Made by a program: the position numbers and the translations under genes. A stretch of 64,000 bases of DNA from Ulota crispa (taxonomy: Eukaryota > Streptophyta > Bryopsida > Orthotrichales > Orthotrichaceae). The DNA lies in contig OY987244.1 in assembly GCA_963920765.1 (NCBI GenBank), positions 30,236,358-30,300,357 of the forward strand, written 5' to 3'. Positions within the stretch are counted from its first letter, which is position 1. Every line of letters begins with the position of its first letter. Positions 49,401-59,350 of the stretch are shown here, one piece after another. The notes under the pieces were generated by a model, which saw only the letters and a program-made list of their open reading frames with translations, was not told where the DNA came from and searched no databases.

Positions 49401-49591
49401 CACATCTTGTCACTCGTCACTCGCAACTTGTGGACTGAGCTGGCCATGATGTCGAAGCGCTCGTTTCCACAATTGCAGAAAAGGCAGGACACGGCCTTCG
49501 ACTTCTTATGGTGTGGCTGATTAGATATCGAAAGCCACAGAGGCATTTGCTTCTCGCTTAAACCCATCTTGTGTTTATCAATTCCAGCCAT
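46406..49591 (-). CDS. Two-AP2-domain transcription factor with N-terminal Cys-pair (zinc finger-like) region
   Basis: Exons 49591-49349 (81 codons), 48261-47690, 46712-46406; phases 0 and 2 close, 373 residues. Residues 36-67 hold C36-x2-C39-x-C41 and C64-x2-C67, a possible zinc site. Residues about 173-241 form a first AP2/ERF-like domain: IGVHFNKKTNGWEANFR, then IFLGVYDTKDEAKDARDRTA. Residues about 281-350 form a second: KGVRMFVTKNHVTYSASINR, YALGTYATEQEAGRAYDLA, then ITNF. AP2 domains bind DNA through a three-stranded sheet carried in these segments. Both are divergent from canonical AP2/ANT repeats (no RGV-WEARI pattern), so target preference cannot be given. An AG just before the ATG (49608) implies a 5' UTR intron, and a probable leader exon lies at about 50389-50495. 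Intron 2 carries family A and B elements and a CACTA miniature. Confidence 0.86.
46785..47096. mobile_element. Family A foldback MITE in AP2-gene intron 2
   Basis: Ends GGGAAATTTCATGGATACCC and GGGGTATCCATGAAATTATC; inner palindrome around GTGTGCGCGCATAACAAGAAAG. Confidence 0.87.
47213..47617. mobile_element. Family B MITE interrupted by a CACTA miniature
   Basis: Left CATGATATTCATTAAAATGG and right CCCAATTCAATGAATATGGC. The CACTA element sits at 47310-47483. A further B-like end (TTTTAATGAATATGACGTTG) lies at about 47662-47680. Confidence 0.75.
47310..47483. mobile_element. CACTA-type miniature hairpin, 174 bp
   Basis: Ends CACTAGAAGAAAACTGCC and the inverse of CACTAGTAGAAAACTGCC, flanked by a perfect 3-bp duplication CAC (47307-47309, 47484-47486). 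Arms of about 75 bp pair nearly perfectly (GTGAAGTTGATTGTGTTGAG) with a loop of only about 20 bases. Confidence 0.92.
48973..49075. mobile_element. Family B fragment in AP2-gene intron 1
   Basis: Left end GCCATATTCATTAAATTGGA and interior GGTTTAAGGTG...GTCACCTTAAACC; right end missing. Confidence 0.65.
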
Positions 49592-49859
49592 CCTAAAGTT
49601 CTGCGAAATACTTTATGCATCAGCAAACGCTTGTAACCATGAGATGTTTACATGACCGTAGTCATCACACAAGGAGGAAGGCAATATAGATCCAACCACA
49701 GTTGTGCAAAGTCAGCCTCAGTCTGAACATTAAGCACGTTCCGTCCACCAAGACTCGTGGAAATGCAGAACTTTGTAGGCCAGGACTAAAATACTGCTCC
49801 TATGAAGAGCTTCTCTACAAGTACGGGACAATCACGCACATTACCAGAAGATCTCAGTA

Positions 49860-49950
49860 CCAAAAGATTAAGCACCCAACGATTGGTTTGGAATTAGAGG
49901 TTTCAAACCAAAAGATAAAGCATACGTCGATCGGTTTGCAATTAGAGGTT
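49860..49950. repeat. Two-unit tandem repeat, about 46 bp
   Basis: ACCAAAAGAT...GGTTTG(G/C)AATTAGAGGTT occurs twice in a row, in the presumed 5' UTR intron of the AP2 gene. Confidence 0.75.
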
Positions 49951-50388
49951 ACAGAAGTTAATATCATGGACTACAAAAGTGAAACTGCAAATCAGCTAAC
50001 TCAAGCACAAGGTACGACCTTGCTTTATGACTCCCTATGGCCTAATATGCAACTGATATGACATCATCAGGACAAAGCCCTTCTTTCGGAAGACTAAAAG
50101 TTCGCGTAAAAAGTAACAATTCCTCCAACGGTCAAGTTAAGCTCCACTACAAACAAACAGATTGTAACATAAACCAATGCACCTTATGACGAGATTCGAG
50201 TGTCCAGAACGTGGAAGACTCTGATGCATGTAAGGAATTGTTAGTTAAAGGGTTCGACTCATAGCCATTAGGGCATACAGATAGGTGATCTGTGTAGCTA
50301 ATGTGACGAGCTGCAGGCACACATACCGAGGAACAAGCTTCTAAAAGTAAAACAAAGTAAGCTTAACCTGGATCGAAAAGTACTCACA

Positions 50389-50530
50389 TGAAAAGACTTC
50401 TGCCTCCGATCACAACAAGACCAAAACTTGGAGATGGGCTGACTACCAAGGTGCACACAGGGCTCCTATGTCGCCAGACAGTGTTGAGCAAGTGAATTGA
50501 GACGCTGAGAGATGGCCTTTTAAAGAGGCC
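50389..50530 (-). promoter_or_regulatory. Probable promoter and leader exon of the AP2 gene
   Basis: TATA-like TTTAAAAGG near 50518-50528 on the minus strand. A leader follows to a consensus donor (CAT|GTGAGT near 50389), joining by an intron to the AG just before the ATG at 49591. Confidence 0.4.
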
Positions 50531-50595
50531 AGGAACTCCCAACAACCTTGAGAGACTACTTACTGCTGGGTGTGGACCCCGCTGACTTAGACCCT

Positions 50596-50760
50596 ACTAC
50601 AGAGGCCATGCCCTTCAGCCGAGGCCAACCCTACTACCAAGGCTAAACCCACCAAGGCTAAACCCTTCAGCCGAGGCCAACCCTATTACCAAGGCTAAAC
50701 CCACCGAGGTTAAATCCTTCAGCCGATGCCAGGTTGAACCTTACAACCAAGGCTAGGTTA
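50596..50760. repeat. Minisatellite, nested units
   Basis: Variants of ACCAAGGCTAAACCC alternate with TTCAGCCGAGGCCAACCCTA in a higher-order unit of about 51 bp, two and a half times. GC-rich against AT-rich flanks. A decayed trail of GGCTA(G/A) words runs on to about 51300. Confidence 0.85.
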
Positions 50761-50890
50761 AATTTGTATTTTCACACTTGGTAATAGGAGGGGTATTAGT
50801 AATATGGATGCAGTCTAAAAGAGTGTGTCCAAATGCATCTAATTTTTCTATGTTACTACCACTTTTAACACCAAGTGTGAACACATCCTA

Positions 50891-51161
50891 GAACACCATA
50901 TTAGGTAAATTGGGAAAAAGGGTACATTTTGGGACTTTTAAAATTTGCGGTGAAGGTTATAGGTGATCACCTACAACTGAGCTTAGCGTTTTTTTTTTGT
51001 ACACATGCCCTCACCTGGGAGGAGGAATTTGCGAGGGAAAAAATCTTAGTGGCTCAAGTTGAATCTGATACCTTTGAATTTGGTTTTGAATGACTTCTCT
51101 GGATCTAGGTGATGTACAAATTGGGACCCCTTGTTTTCCCAATTTACCTAATATGGTGTTC
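50891..51161. mobile_element. Family B MITE, best-preserved copy, 271 bp
   Basis: Left GAACACCATATTAGGTAAAT and right ATTTACCTAATATGGTGTTC are exact inverses and continue eight more bases (TGGGAAAA/TTTTCCCA). Flanked by TA (or CTA) on both sides. Interior CCTCACCTGGGAGGAGGAAT. Confidence 0.93.
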
Positions 51162-51744
51162 TAGTCCCTACCTAGGTTAGGCTACACACAACTAATAAGG
51201 CTATGTTAGGCTCTTTAACCATAGACAAGTTACACGTGACTATCAAGATTCAATGAGACTAGGCTACATCCAAGTGATCCAACTACCAAGGCTAGGAGCC
51301 TAGGATAGATTCTTTTGTTAACTTTAGGTTATTGAATTATTGTTAATCACTATTTAGGTTCAAAACAATTGTAAATGTTCTAAATGACCATAATTGAGTC
51401 ATTGTATAGTTTTTTAGGGCATTTGCAGATATAATGAACCAATCTTGTAGGACACGTTTTCCTTCTGGTGAGTCCTTTATGAGAGGAAATAGAAATTCTA
51501 TCAAAGTGGATGACTAATTCCATCATTGAGGCATTATTGATTATTGAGGCGAAGTCAAAATGTGGATTTAAAACCATATCATGTGATAAAAATGAAAAAT
51601 AATAATTTGATTCTTTCATTTTCAGGTCAAAAACCCTAAAAACGGTCATAAAATTACAAGAAGACAAACATGTCCACCCATCTTGTCTTTTTCGTCCACC
51701 CAACTCTCCCATCCGATAGCCAAAAGTTGCTGATGTAACAACCA

Positions 51745-52425
51745 TGCTATATGTAAACGTGGGAAGCTTTGAATCATTCAATTTTGATTAACAAGTAGGA
51801 AGTTTAATGTGCGGGTAGGTGTGGGATCCCAAAGCTCCATTACTTTTGAATTTTGCCCCTTGTAAATTTTGGTGCTTTACTATTTTGAGCTCTTTGTGTA
51901 TTTGTTTTTTTAACTTTTTTTTTCCAAGTTGTAGTAAACTAAGATTCCTTGGTTTTCACTATTTGGATCAAAGTATTTCAGATTTCTCAATTTTACACAA
52001 ATCCTCCAAGTTTGCCTAGTGTATATGCAAATTTCATGGCCTTACGGCATTGCAAGATTTTACGAATTATGATTCACACCTCCAATTCATTTGAAAGTTC
52101 TCCCACACTTACCTAACTTGGTCTTTCACATGGAAATTTTAAACCTCAACTTTGCATGAAGCACTTTTTTTGATATAGGAGAGGTCAAAGGCTTCTAAAA
52201 TTTTTGGACAACTAGGAAAATCTTTTTTTCACTTCAAATGTCAGTATCTCACTCCTTTACATTTAGAATCAATTGATTTTTTCCCACAAGTACCTCCCAT
52301 AGTCTAAGACAAGATCTTATAGTTGGATTTCCAAAAAAACAAATTTTCCTACATTTTTACTCATTCCTCCAAAAGTGACGATTTTCAGTGATTTCACAGA
52401 GTAAAGGGCTTGATCCTTTAGGGGG
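51745..52425. mobile_element. Element C, left-truncated copy
   Basis: Starts inside C (GGAAGCTTTGAATCATTCAA) and ends CCTTTAGGGGG followed by CTAA in place of TTAA. Confidence 0.7.
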
Positions 52426-52650
52426 CTAAATCACTTTATACAATTAATTAGGTTTGGAAACATTTTCAAAAATTTACAAAGAAATTATCATTATTGTTGA
52501 CCAAGACTTGCTATAGAATTTGCTAGCCAATTCCAATTTTTTTGAATGTAGAGGATCATAGCCTTTCATTCGATAAAACTTTGAAAAGGAATGCTTTTGT
52601 CATCAGCACAAAAGACATGTTTTAAGAAGAATTTTGTACCTAGTACTCTT

Positions 52651-53713
52651 AACGTCATATTCATTAAATTGGGAATTTTGTAACATTTTGGGTTTAAGGT
52701 GATCACCTTAACTTCTAAAGGCTTAAGCCCTTTCTTTCAATGAAAGTCCTTGTTAACTGTCACTTTGGGGGGAATGAGTAAAAAAGTAGGAAATAAAGTT
52801 TGTTTTGCAAATCCAACTGGAAGATCTTGCCTTAAACTAGAAGAGGTACTTGTGGGAAAAAATCAAGTCATTCTAGATGGAGAGGAGCAAGATATTTACA
52901 TCTGAAGTAGAAAAAAAAGGTTTTTTTTGTACTATCCAAAAAATTCAAAGGCCTTTGACCACCTTTACATGAAAAAAATTACTCTACACAAAGTTGAAGT
53001 TTATTTTTTCCATGTAGAAGACCAAGTTAGGTATGTGTAGGAGAATTTTCAAATCAATTGGAACTACACAACACATGGGAAAAGTTAGTAAGTAAAAAGA
53101 AGTAGAGAATGAGTCAAAACACTAAATTGTTAAGAATTTAATAATGGAAATGACAAATGCAAATCCCAACAGTTGTAATGTTGTAATAAACAATCTACTT
53201 CTTAGGTTTAGTTTTTTTTCCAAAATATTGAAAATTGTGGAAAATAAAGGACTTTAAAGTTTATTTTAGAGTAGAGAATCCATAACTGCCCACAAACTAA
53301 AACATCTCATAACTTTTATCTCATCAATTGAAGTTGAATGATTCAAAGCTTCCCACATATGAAAAAATCTAAAGAACCAATTTCAGATTTCTATTTTTAG
53401 AAAATTCAATTTTTTAAGAAGTTTTTGGGCTATCTGGATTGCCCTCCCTCCCCGAGTAGCAAAAATTCTTGCATAACTTCTTTGTCAAATGTCAAAAGGA
53501 AGAAAATATTAGATGTCCGCGTAGGTTTTGGGATTCCCCACCTTCAATAAAAGTTTAAAAAATTTACAAAAACTACATTAGCTATAGGTACATGCCCGAA
53601 ATCCATTTGTCCCTTGGGGGGATAGCTGGGCCTTTAGGGATTAAACCAAGCATTAGGTTAAGGTAAAGTACAACTTGGGAATTTGGTTTTCCCAATTGAA
53701 TGAATATGGCATT
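52651..53713. mobile_element. Family B element split by element C
   Basis: Left AACGTCATATTCATTAAATT to 52707; right half from 53645, ending CCCAATTGAATGAATATGGC. The two halves rejoin across the C insertion at TTAA. Confidence 0.8.
52712..53640. mobile_element. Element C, 929 bp, TTAA-flanked, nested in B
   Basis: TTAA at 52708-52711 and 53641-53644; ends CTTCTAAAGGC and GCCTTTAGGGA. Reverse orientation relative to 56906; the shared interior includes a block of CCCCTCC/GGGGGG. Confidence 0.85.
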
Positions 53714-53737
53714 TTTTATAGTTGTAGGTTAAGAAGC

Positions 53738-53890
53738 TATTAAAACCATATCAAGTAAAGTGGGAAAAAATTACAATTTTGGGGCTTTTGGATTTTGTGT
53801 TTTTTGAAGTGCATTCACTCATTTAGTAAATCTTCTTCAAAAAATAAAATATCCAAAAGTCCCAAAATTGCATTTTTTCCCAATTCTCTT
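53738..53890. mobile_element. Degenerate family B-like foldback
   Basis: ACCATATCAAGTAAAGTGGG left, and AAAAGTCCCAAAATTGCATT pairing with AATTTTGGGGCTTTT. Confidence 0.5.
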
Positions 53891-53961
53891 TTTGTATGAA
53901 TGTCATGAAATTAGTGAACTTATTTATTTAAAGGATAATTATTATATGGAATTTTTTCAAA

Positions 53962-54081
53962 CACTACAAGAAAACATGACCCTTAGTTTGGACATCTTGA
54001 TTAGGACATTTTAAACATAGCAATGTTGATTAGGACATGTTTGATTAGGATCACTTGATTAAGAGCCATTTTCTACTAGTG
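53962..54081. mobile_element. CACTA-type miniature, 120 bp
   Basis: Ends CACTACAAGAAAA and the inverse of CACTAGTAGAAAA, flanked by AAA on both sides (53959-53961, 54082-54084). Interior TTGATTAGGACAT repeated. Confidence 0.85.
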
Positions 54082-54567
54082 AAATGGCTGTATGTTTATG
54101 TATTGCTACAATGAAGAATGCAAACCAAATTGGGGCATCATCAATTGCACATCATTCTCTTTTTCCACAAAATCAGTGTCAAAATGAGATTGAGAAATGA
54201 GAAAGAATTAAGGGCAATTCCTTTCTAAGAAGACAAACATTTTAAAATTGTATTTGGTTGGAATTTGGAATGTAGAATTTGTTGGAAATTATCAATAATC
54301 TATAGAATTTTTTTTTGAATGACCACAAGTTCATAATGATCATATAAGAGCTTTTTAAAACAAAAATTAGAAAAAGAAGGCTTTTATAAATTGGTTCAAT
54401 TGGCAGAATTTTCATTTTATAAATTGAAGAACATGCTTCCATTTGGAGGACATGTTTTCATTGCAAACACAATATTCCTTAATTTGGAGAAAATTGTAAT
54501 TTTGGATTTTGGATTATTCTTGAAAGAATTTTTGATGTATACTCTAATGAGAACGTAAAAACTCAAA

Positions 54568-54836
54568 CAAACACCTTATTTGTTAAATTGGGAAAAAGAA
54601 TATACTTTGGGACTTTTGAATTTTGCATTTGTGAGAGAGTATTTTGGCAATTTAAAGTGAGATTTATGATAGTTCTTTCAAGATCCTACAACATTGATGT
54701 AAAATCTTGAAGAAATCATCATAAGATTCACTCTTAATCACCAAAATACTCTCCCAAATGCAAAATTTAGAAGTCCAAAGATATATCCTCTTGTCCCACA
54801 TCAAAGAATTCTCAAATTAATGAATACTGCATTTGC
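54568..54836. mobile_element. Family B-like foldback
   Basis: CCTTATTTGTTAAATTGGGA at left, TCAAATTAATGAATACTGCA at right. Inner arms AATTTTGCATTTGTGAGAGA and TACTCTCCCAAATGCAAAAT pair. Confidence 0.65.
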
Positions 54837-55503
54837 AACTTTGTATGAACTTTTTATCAAACTATTTGATTTGATGTAATATTGTATATTTGTGTTCTTT
54901 TTGTCATGAACTTCCAAAAATATGATTTTTATTAGCACACCATTTTAAGACATGCTAAATTGCTAATAGCCATATTTAACTAAATATTATGGATTTTGCA
55001 AAATTCATAAGTTATAATCCAGAAATTGTTGTGTTTTGCAAAGTAGTGCAATTAGTAAGGACTAAGGACAAAGGTCTAAAGATCATGCAAAACATAAAAA
55101 GATAATTATAAATAAATGAAAAGTGTGTTTTCAATAAAAAGGCATGCACTATTTTGGAGTAAGTTATTTGCAAATACAAGAAAATTTCCAAATGTTTACA
55201 CTGTAGACTCTTAGAGACGTAAAAAGTCCTTACGCATATGAATAGTTCAAACTTAACTTAATCTTTATTATGAAAATTTGGCTAATATTTTCTCAACCTT
55301 GCAAACAATATTCTATCATTTCTTTATAAGTGGATTAAGTCTTAATTGTTGAGTAAAGTTGACACAAAAATTGGATTAGTATATTGGAAAATGTCCATTT
55401 GACATTTAGAGAAACATTGCTGACATCTAATTTTGCTTAATTTAGCATGAAACTTTTGTTTTCTATCCCAAATAAATTTGCAATGTATCCTTTTTTTTTT
55501 TAA

Positions 55504-55862
55504 CGCCTAAAGGACCATTGTCCCTTTGGGGGACAAATGGGAATTTGGGCATGTACTTATGGCTAAAATACTTTGCGCAGTTTTCTGAAACTTTTATTCA
55601 AGGTGAGAAATTCAAAGATCTATGTGGGAATGTAATTTTTTCTTCCTTCCAACATTTACTGAAGAAGTTAAAAATGAAAATCTATAAAATGATGCTCCTT
55701 GGGCAGCCAAAAACTTTTTTAAAAATTTCATTTTTTTCAAATAAAAATCTGAAATAGGTTCTTTAGACTTATATAGACATGGGGAGCTTTGAATCATTCA
55801 ATTTTGATATATGAGATGAAAGTTATGAGAAGTTTAGTTTGGAGGTAGGTGTGGTCTCTTAC
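55504..55862. mobile_element. Element C, right-truncated
   Basis: TTAA|CGCCTAAAGGACCATTGTCC at left, then the standard C interior to about TAGGTGTGG. No right end. Confidence 0.7.
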
Positions 55863-56905
55863 AATACAATGCATAATTTGCGAAAGAGTTAGACTTTAGC
55901 ATTGAAATAAATTTATTGATGAAATGCATGTAATAATTATTTTAATGTTTTATATTGATGGAAATAAACTTGAATTGTCTATACAATTCTTTCCAAATCC
56001 AATTTTTTTGCATACAAGAAGGCTCGCTCATTCACTAGTTTACTAAAAGTTCCACATATAATACACATTGGAAAAAATATGAACCCTCCACAAGGCCCTT
56101 AGGAATGGTCTCTCTTAACATTTATTGGGCCTAGATTGGGTACATTAAAATTGTGTATGAAGTGTCTCTACCTCGTATGACTTTTTTATTGTACATCACA
56201 AAAATTGTGAATAGAAAATGGCAATCTAGCACTATGTCACAATGTTTTAATTACTCTCCTACTATTGTACACAATCATAACTAACGTTACCCTCACAAGT
56301 ACTAGGTTAAAGATTTTAATATAGAGAAAAAGGACTATGGTAATATGTACATGTAATTGTGACGCCTAATGAAAATTGGACATGCCAATGTGAGCCATGA
56401 TTGTAGTCAAAGGCATAGTAGGGTGTAAGGAATTTTTGTTGCTCTAAAGTACAAATTAAAACAATGAAGGAGACCCCTTGAGAGGGGTTCTTAGGGGCCT
56501 TGTGGAGGGCTCATAATTTTTCTAATGATTTTTTTTCATTTTAGTCTTTTTAATCTAGTTGCTACCATTGACTTTGATATTTAAGAAATGACTTTCATCT
56601 TCTAACAACACCATTGATGTAGCATTGTTAGCCAATTTGTGCAAAAATTTGCTTTACTTGGAGAATATTTCTTAATAAAGCTATTTCATTTATCTATCAA
56701 ACTAGACAACTATTGATGTTGCCATTTAAGTTTGAAAATTTGTGCAATTTTTAGAATTTACACAATCTTTGTTCAATTATATGTTATTTTATTTTTATCA
56801 AGATTGATACACCCACGGTGTGCTTTCACTTTAATACAAATTCACAAATGATGAAACCATCAAATTCTCATCATTTTCATCATTTTTTATGATTATATAT
56901 GTTAA

Positions 56906-57835
56906 CCTCTAAAGGACTGTTGTCCCTTTGGGGGACAGGTGGGAGTTTGGGCATGTACCTTTGGCTAAACTACTTTGTGTGATTTTCTGAAACTTTTATT
57001 GAAGGTGGGGAATTCAAAGATCTACGCGGGAATCTAATTTTTTCCTCATTTTGACAATTATTGAAGAAGTTACGCAATAATTTCTGAAATTTTGGGGAGG
57101 ATTGCCCGCTCGGGCAGCCCAAAAACTTCTTTGGAAATGATTTTATTTTTAAATTAAAATTTGAAATTGGTTCTTTAGATATTTTTTTATAGGTGATCAG
57201 CTTTGAATCATTCAATTTCAATCAATGAGATGAAAGTTATGAGGAGTTTTTGTTTGTGGGCAGTTATGGATTCTCTACTCTAAAATAAACTTTGAAGTCC
57301 TTTATTTTACTCAATTTTCATTATTTTGGAAAAAAATTAAACTTAAGGAAGTAGATTGTTTATCACAACATTTTGACCATTAGGATTTGCATTTTTCATT
57401 TCCACAATTAAACTCTTAACAATTTAGTGATTTGACTCATTCTCTACTTCTTTTTACTTATTGATTTTTCCCATGTGTTGTGTATTTTCAATTGATTTGA
57501 AAATTCTCCCACACATAGCTAACTTGATCTCCTACGTGAAAAATAAAGCGCAAAGTTGCGAAGAGCAATAAATTTCATGTTAGAATGGTCAAAGGCTTTT
57601 GAAATTTTGGTGCAGCATGAAAAAAAAATTTATTTTCACTTTAGATGTAAATATCTCACTCATGTCCATCTAGAATGACCTGATTTTTTTTTCCACAAGT
57701 ACCTAATCTAGTCTAGGACAAGATCCTACAGTTGGATTTTCCAAATTTTCAAAGAAAATTACCTTCTTACTAACCCCTCCAAAAGTGGCAATTTTGAGTG
57801 ATTTTCAATGAAAAAATGGCTCAGTCCTTTAGGGG
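56906..57835. mobile_element. Element C, complete copy, 930 bp
   Basis: TTAA at 56902-56905 and 57836-57839; ends CCTCTAAAGGACTG and CAGTCCTTTAGGGG. The longest frame (83 codons, minus, 57221-56970) is not a transposase, so the element is non-autonomous. Confidence 0.88.
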
Positions 57836-58457
57836 TTAAATAGTATAAAGATTTGAACTTAAAGTAGGTTCACCACTAATACCTCAATAACTACTAACCA
57901 TTGCATTAAAAAAATTATATAATTTAAAATATAAGCTTGTTACTAATGATGATATTGCAATAAAGTAGAACCAATTGTGCATTACACTACATTTGTTTAA
58001 AAAAAAAGCTTGAATGTTTCAAAACTTATAGCTATAATTTCAATATTGTAATTGGAAATTTATAATCCAAAACACAAAGAAATTTCAACCACCTCAACAT
58101 TTTAGCTAGTTTTTCTTTTAAGATGTAAATGTGTTGTTTCAATTCTCAATGCATGAAACCTTTTGACATCTAGTGAATCAAGATGTAGAAAGTCTTTTAA
58201 TAATTCATTCTTATTTTCAATATTTTGCAATGTATTTAAATGTTCATAATGTGTTGAAGATTTGAATCCACGTGTCTTTCAAATTCTCTACAATTATACT
58301 AATTATTGTGATTAATTCTCCTTATTTTTTAACCACATTATGATTTATGAATTATGAGTACATCACTCATAAAATTTAACTTTCAAATATCCAATAATGT
58401 GCAAGATTGCCAATGGAACTCTACTCAATATGGAAATTTTACAAAAAGATGCCAACC

Positions 58458-58625
58458 AAATGATGTAATATTTCATTAATTTGGGAAAAAAATTAATTTT
58501 GAGACTTTGGATTTTATGCCTTTAAAGAATAAAGTTATAAAGAGTATTCAATGAATTCTTTTATAAGGATGTAAAATGAAAATACCCATCTTGGGTTTTT
58601 TCAAAATTAACAAATAATATTTTGT
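58458..58625. mobile_element. Degenerate family B-like element
   Basis: ATATTTCATTAATTTGGGAA at left and an AATTAACAAATAATATTTTG right end. Confidence 0.45.
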
Positions 58626-59137
58626 TCATTCATCTTAAACCATGCATGGCATTTGGACATTCACCAAATTTTCTTCATTTTCACCACAACTCACAAGTTC
58701 ACAATAAGGATTTATTCAATTCAAACTTAAATTGTTGTGCATTTGTGCTCAACGAATCTTTAATATAATTGTTAATATTGAAAAACCTTATTCAAACTAG
58801 TTTGAATAATTTTATTTTGGTTTCATTAAATTTTTAAAACACAACAAATCTTCACTTTTATTTTGACATCTACAATTGGTTTAGCATCAAGCCATCAACT
58901 AGAAGAAATATTCTTGCCTGCAATGAATTGATGACTGCAAATGAAGAATGCATTTGAGAAAGTAATATAATTTTTGCAACTTGGATCTTATGTTTCATAT
59001 TAGTAAATGATTTCATTAAAAAAATGAACACAAATATGTACTTTTGAGTATTTCATTGTGATGAAATTAAAAAATCATGAATCGCTAATACACACTTCAC
59101 TGCAACCACATATTGAAATGAAATCAGGTATAAATGC

Positions 59138-59350
59138 AATATCAATTAGTTTAGATAAAAATTACAATTTTGGAAACTTTTGAATTTTATGATTTTAAGA
59201 GATTTTTGGTGATTTAAAGTAAATTTTATGATAATTCAAGACCTTACATCAATAATAAAACGTGATGAAACATTTTTCCAAAACTCATTTTAAATCACCA
59301 AAACATTCTCATAAATGAAAAATTCCATATCTCCAAAATTAGTTTAAAAA
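59138..59350. mobile_element. Degenerate B-like foldback
   Basis: Interior arms (TTTTTGGTGATTTAAAGTAA versus TTTAAATCACCAAAAC) resemble the copy at 54568; terminal repeats eroded. Confidence 0.45.

Noticed and set aside
49702-50061. 119-codon plus frame
   Set aside because: Contains the small tandem repeat and is antisense to the presumed AP2 leader intron.
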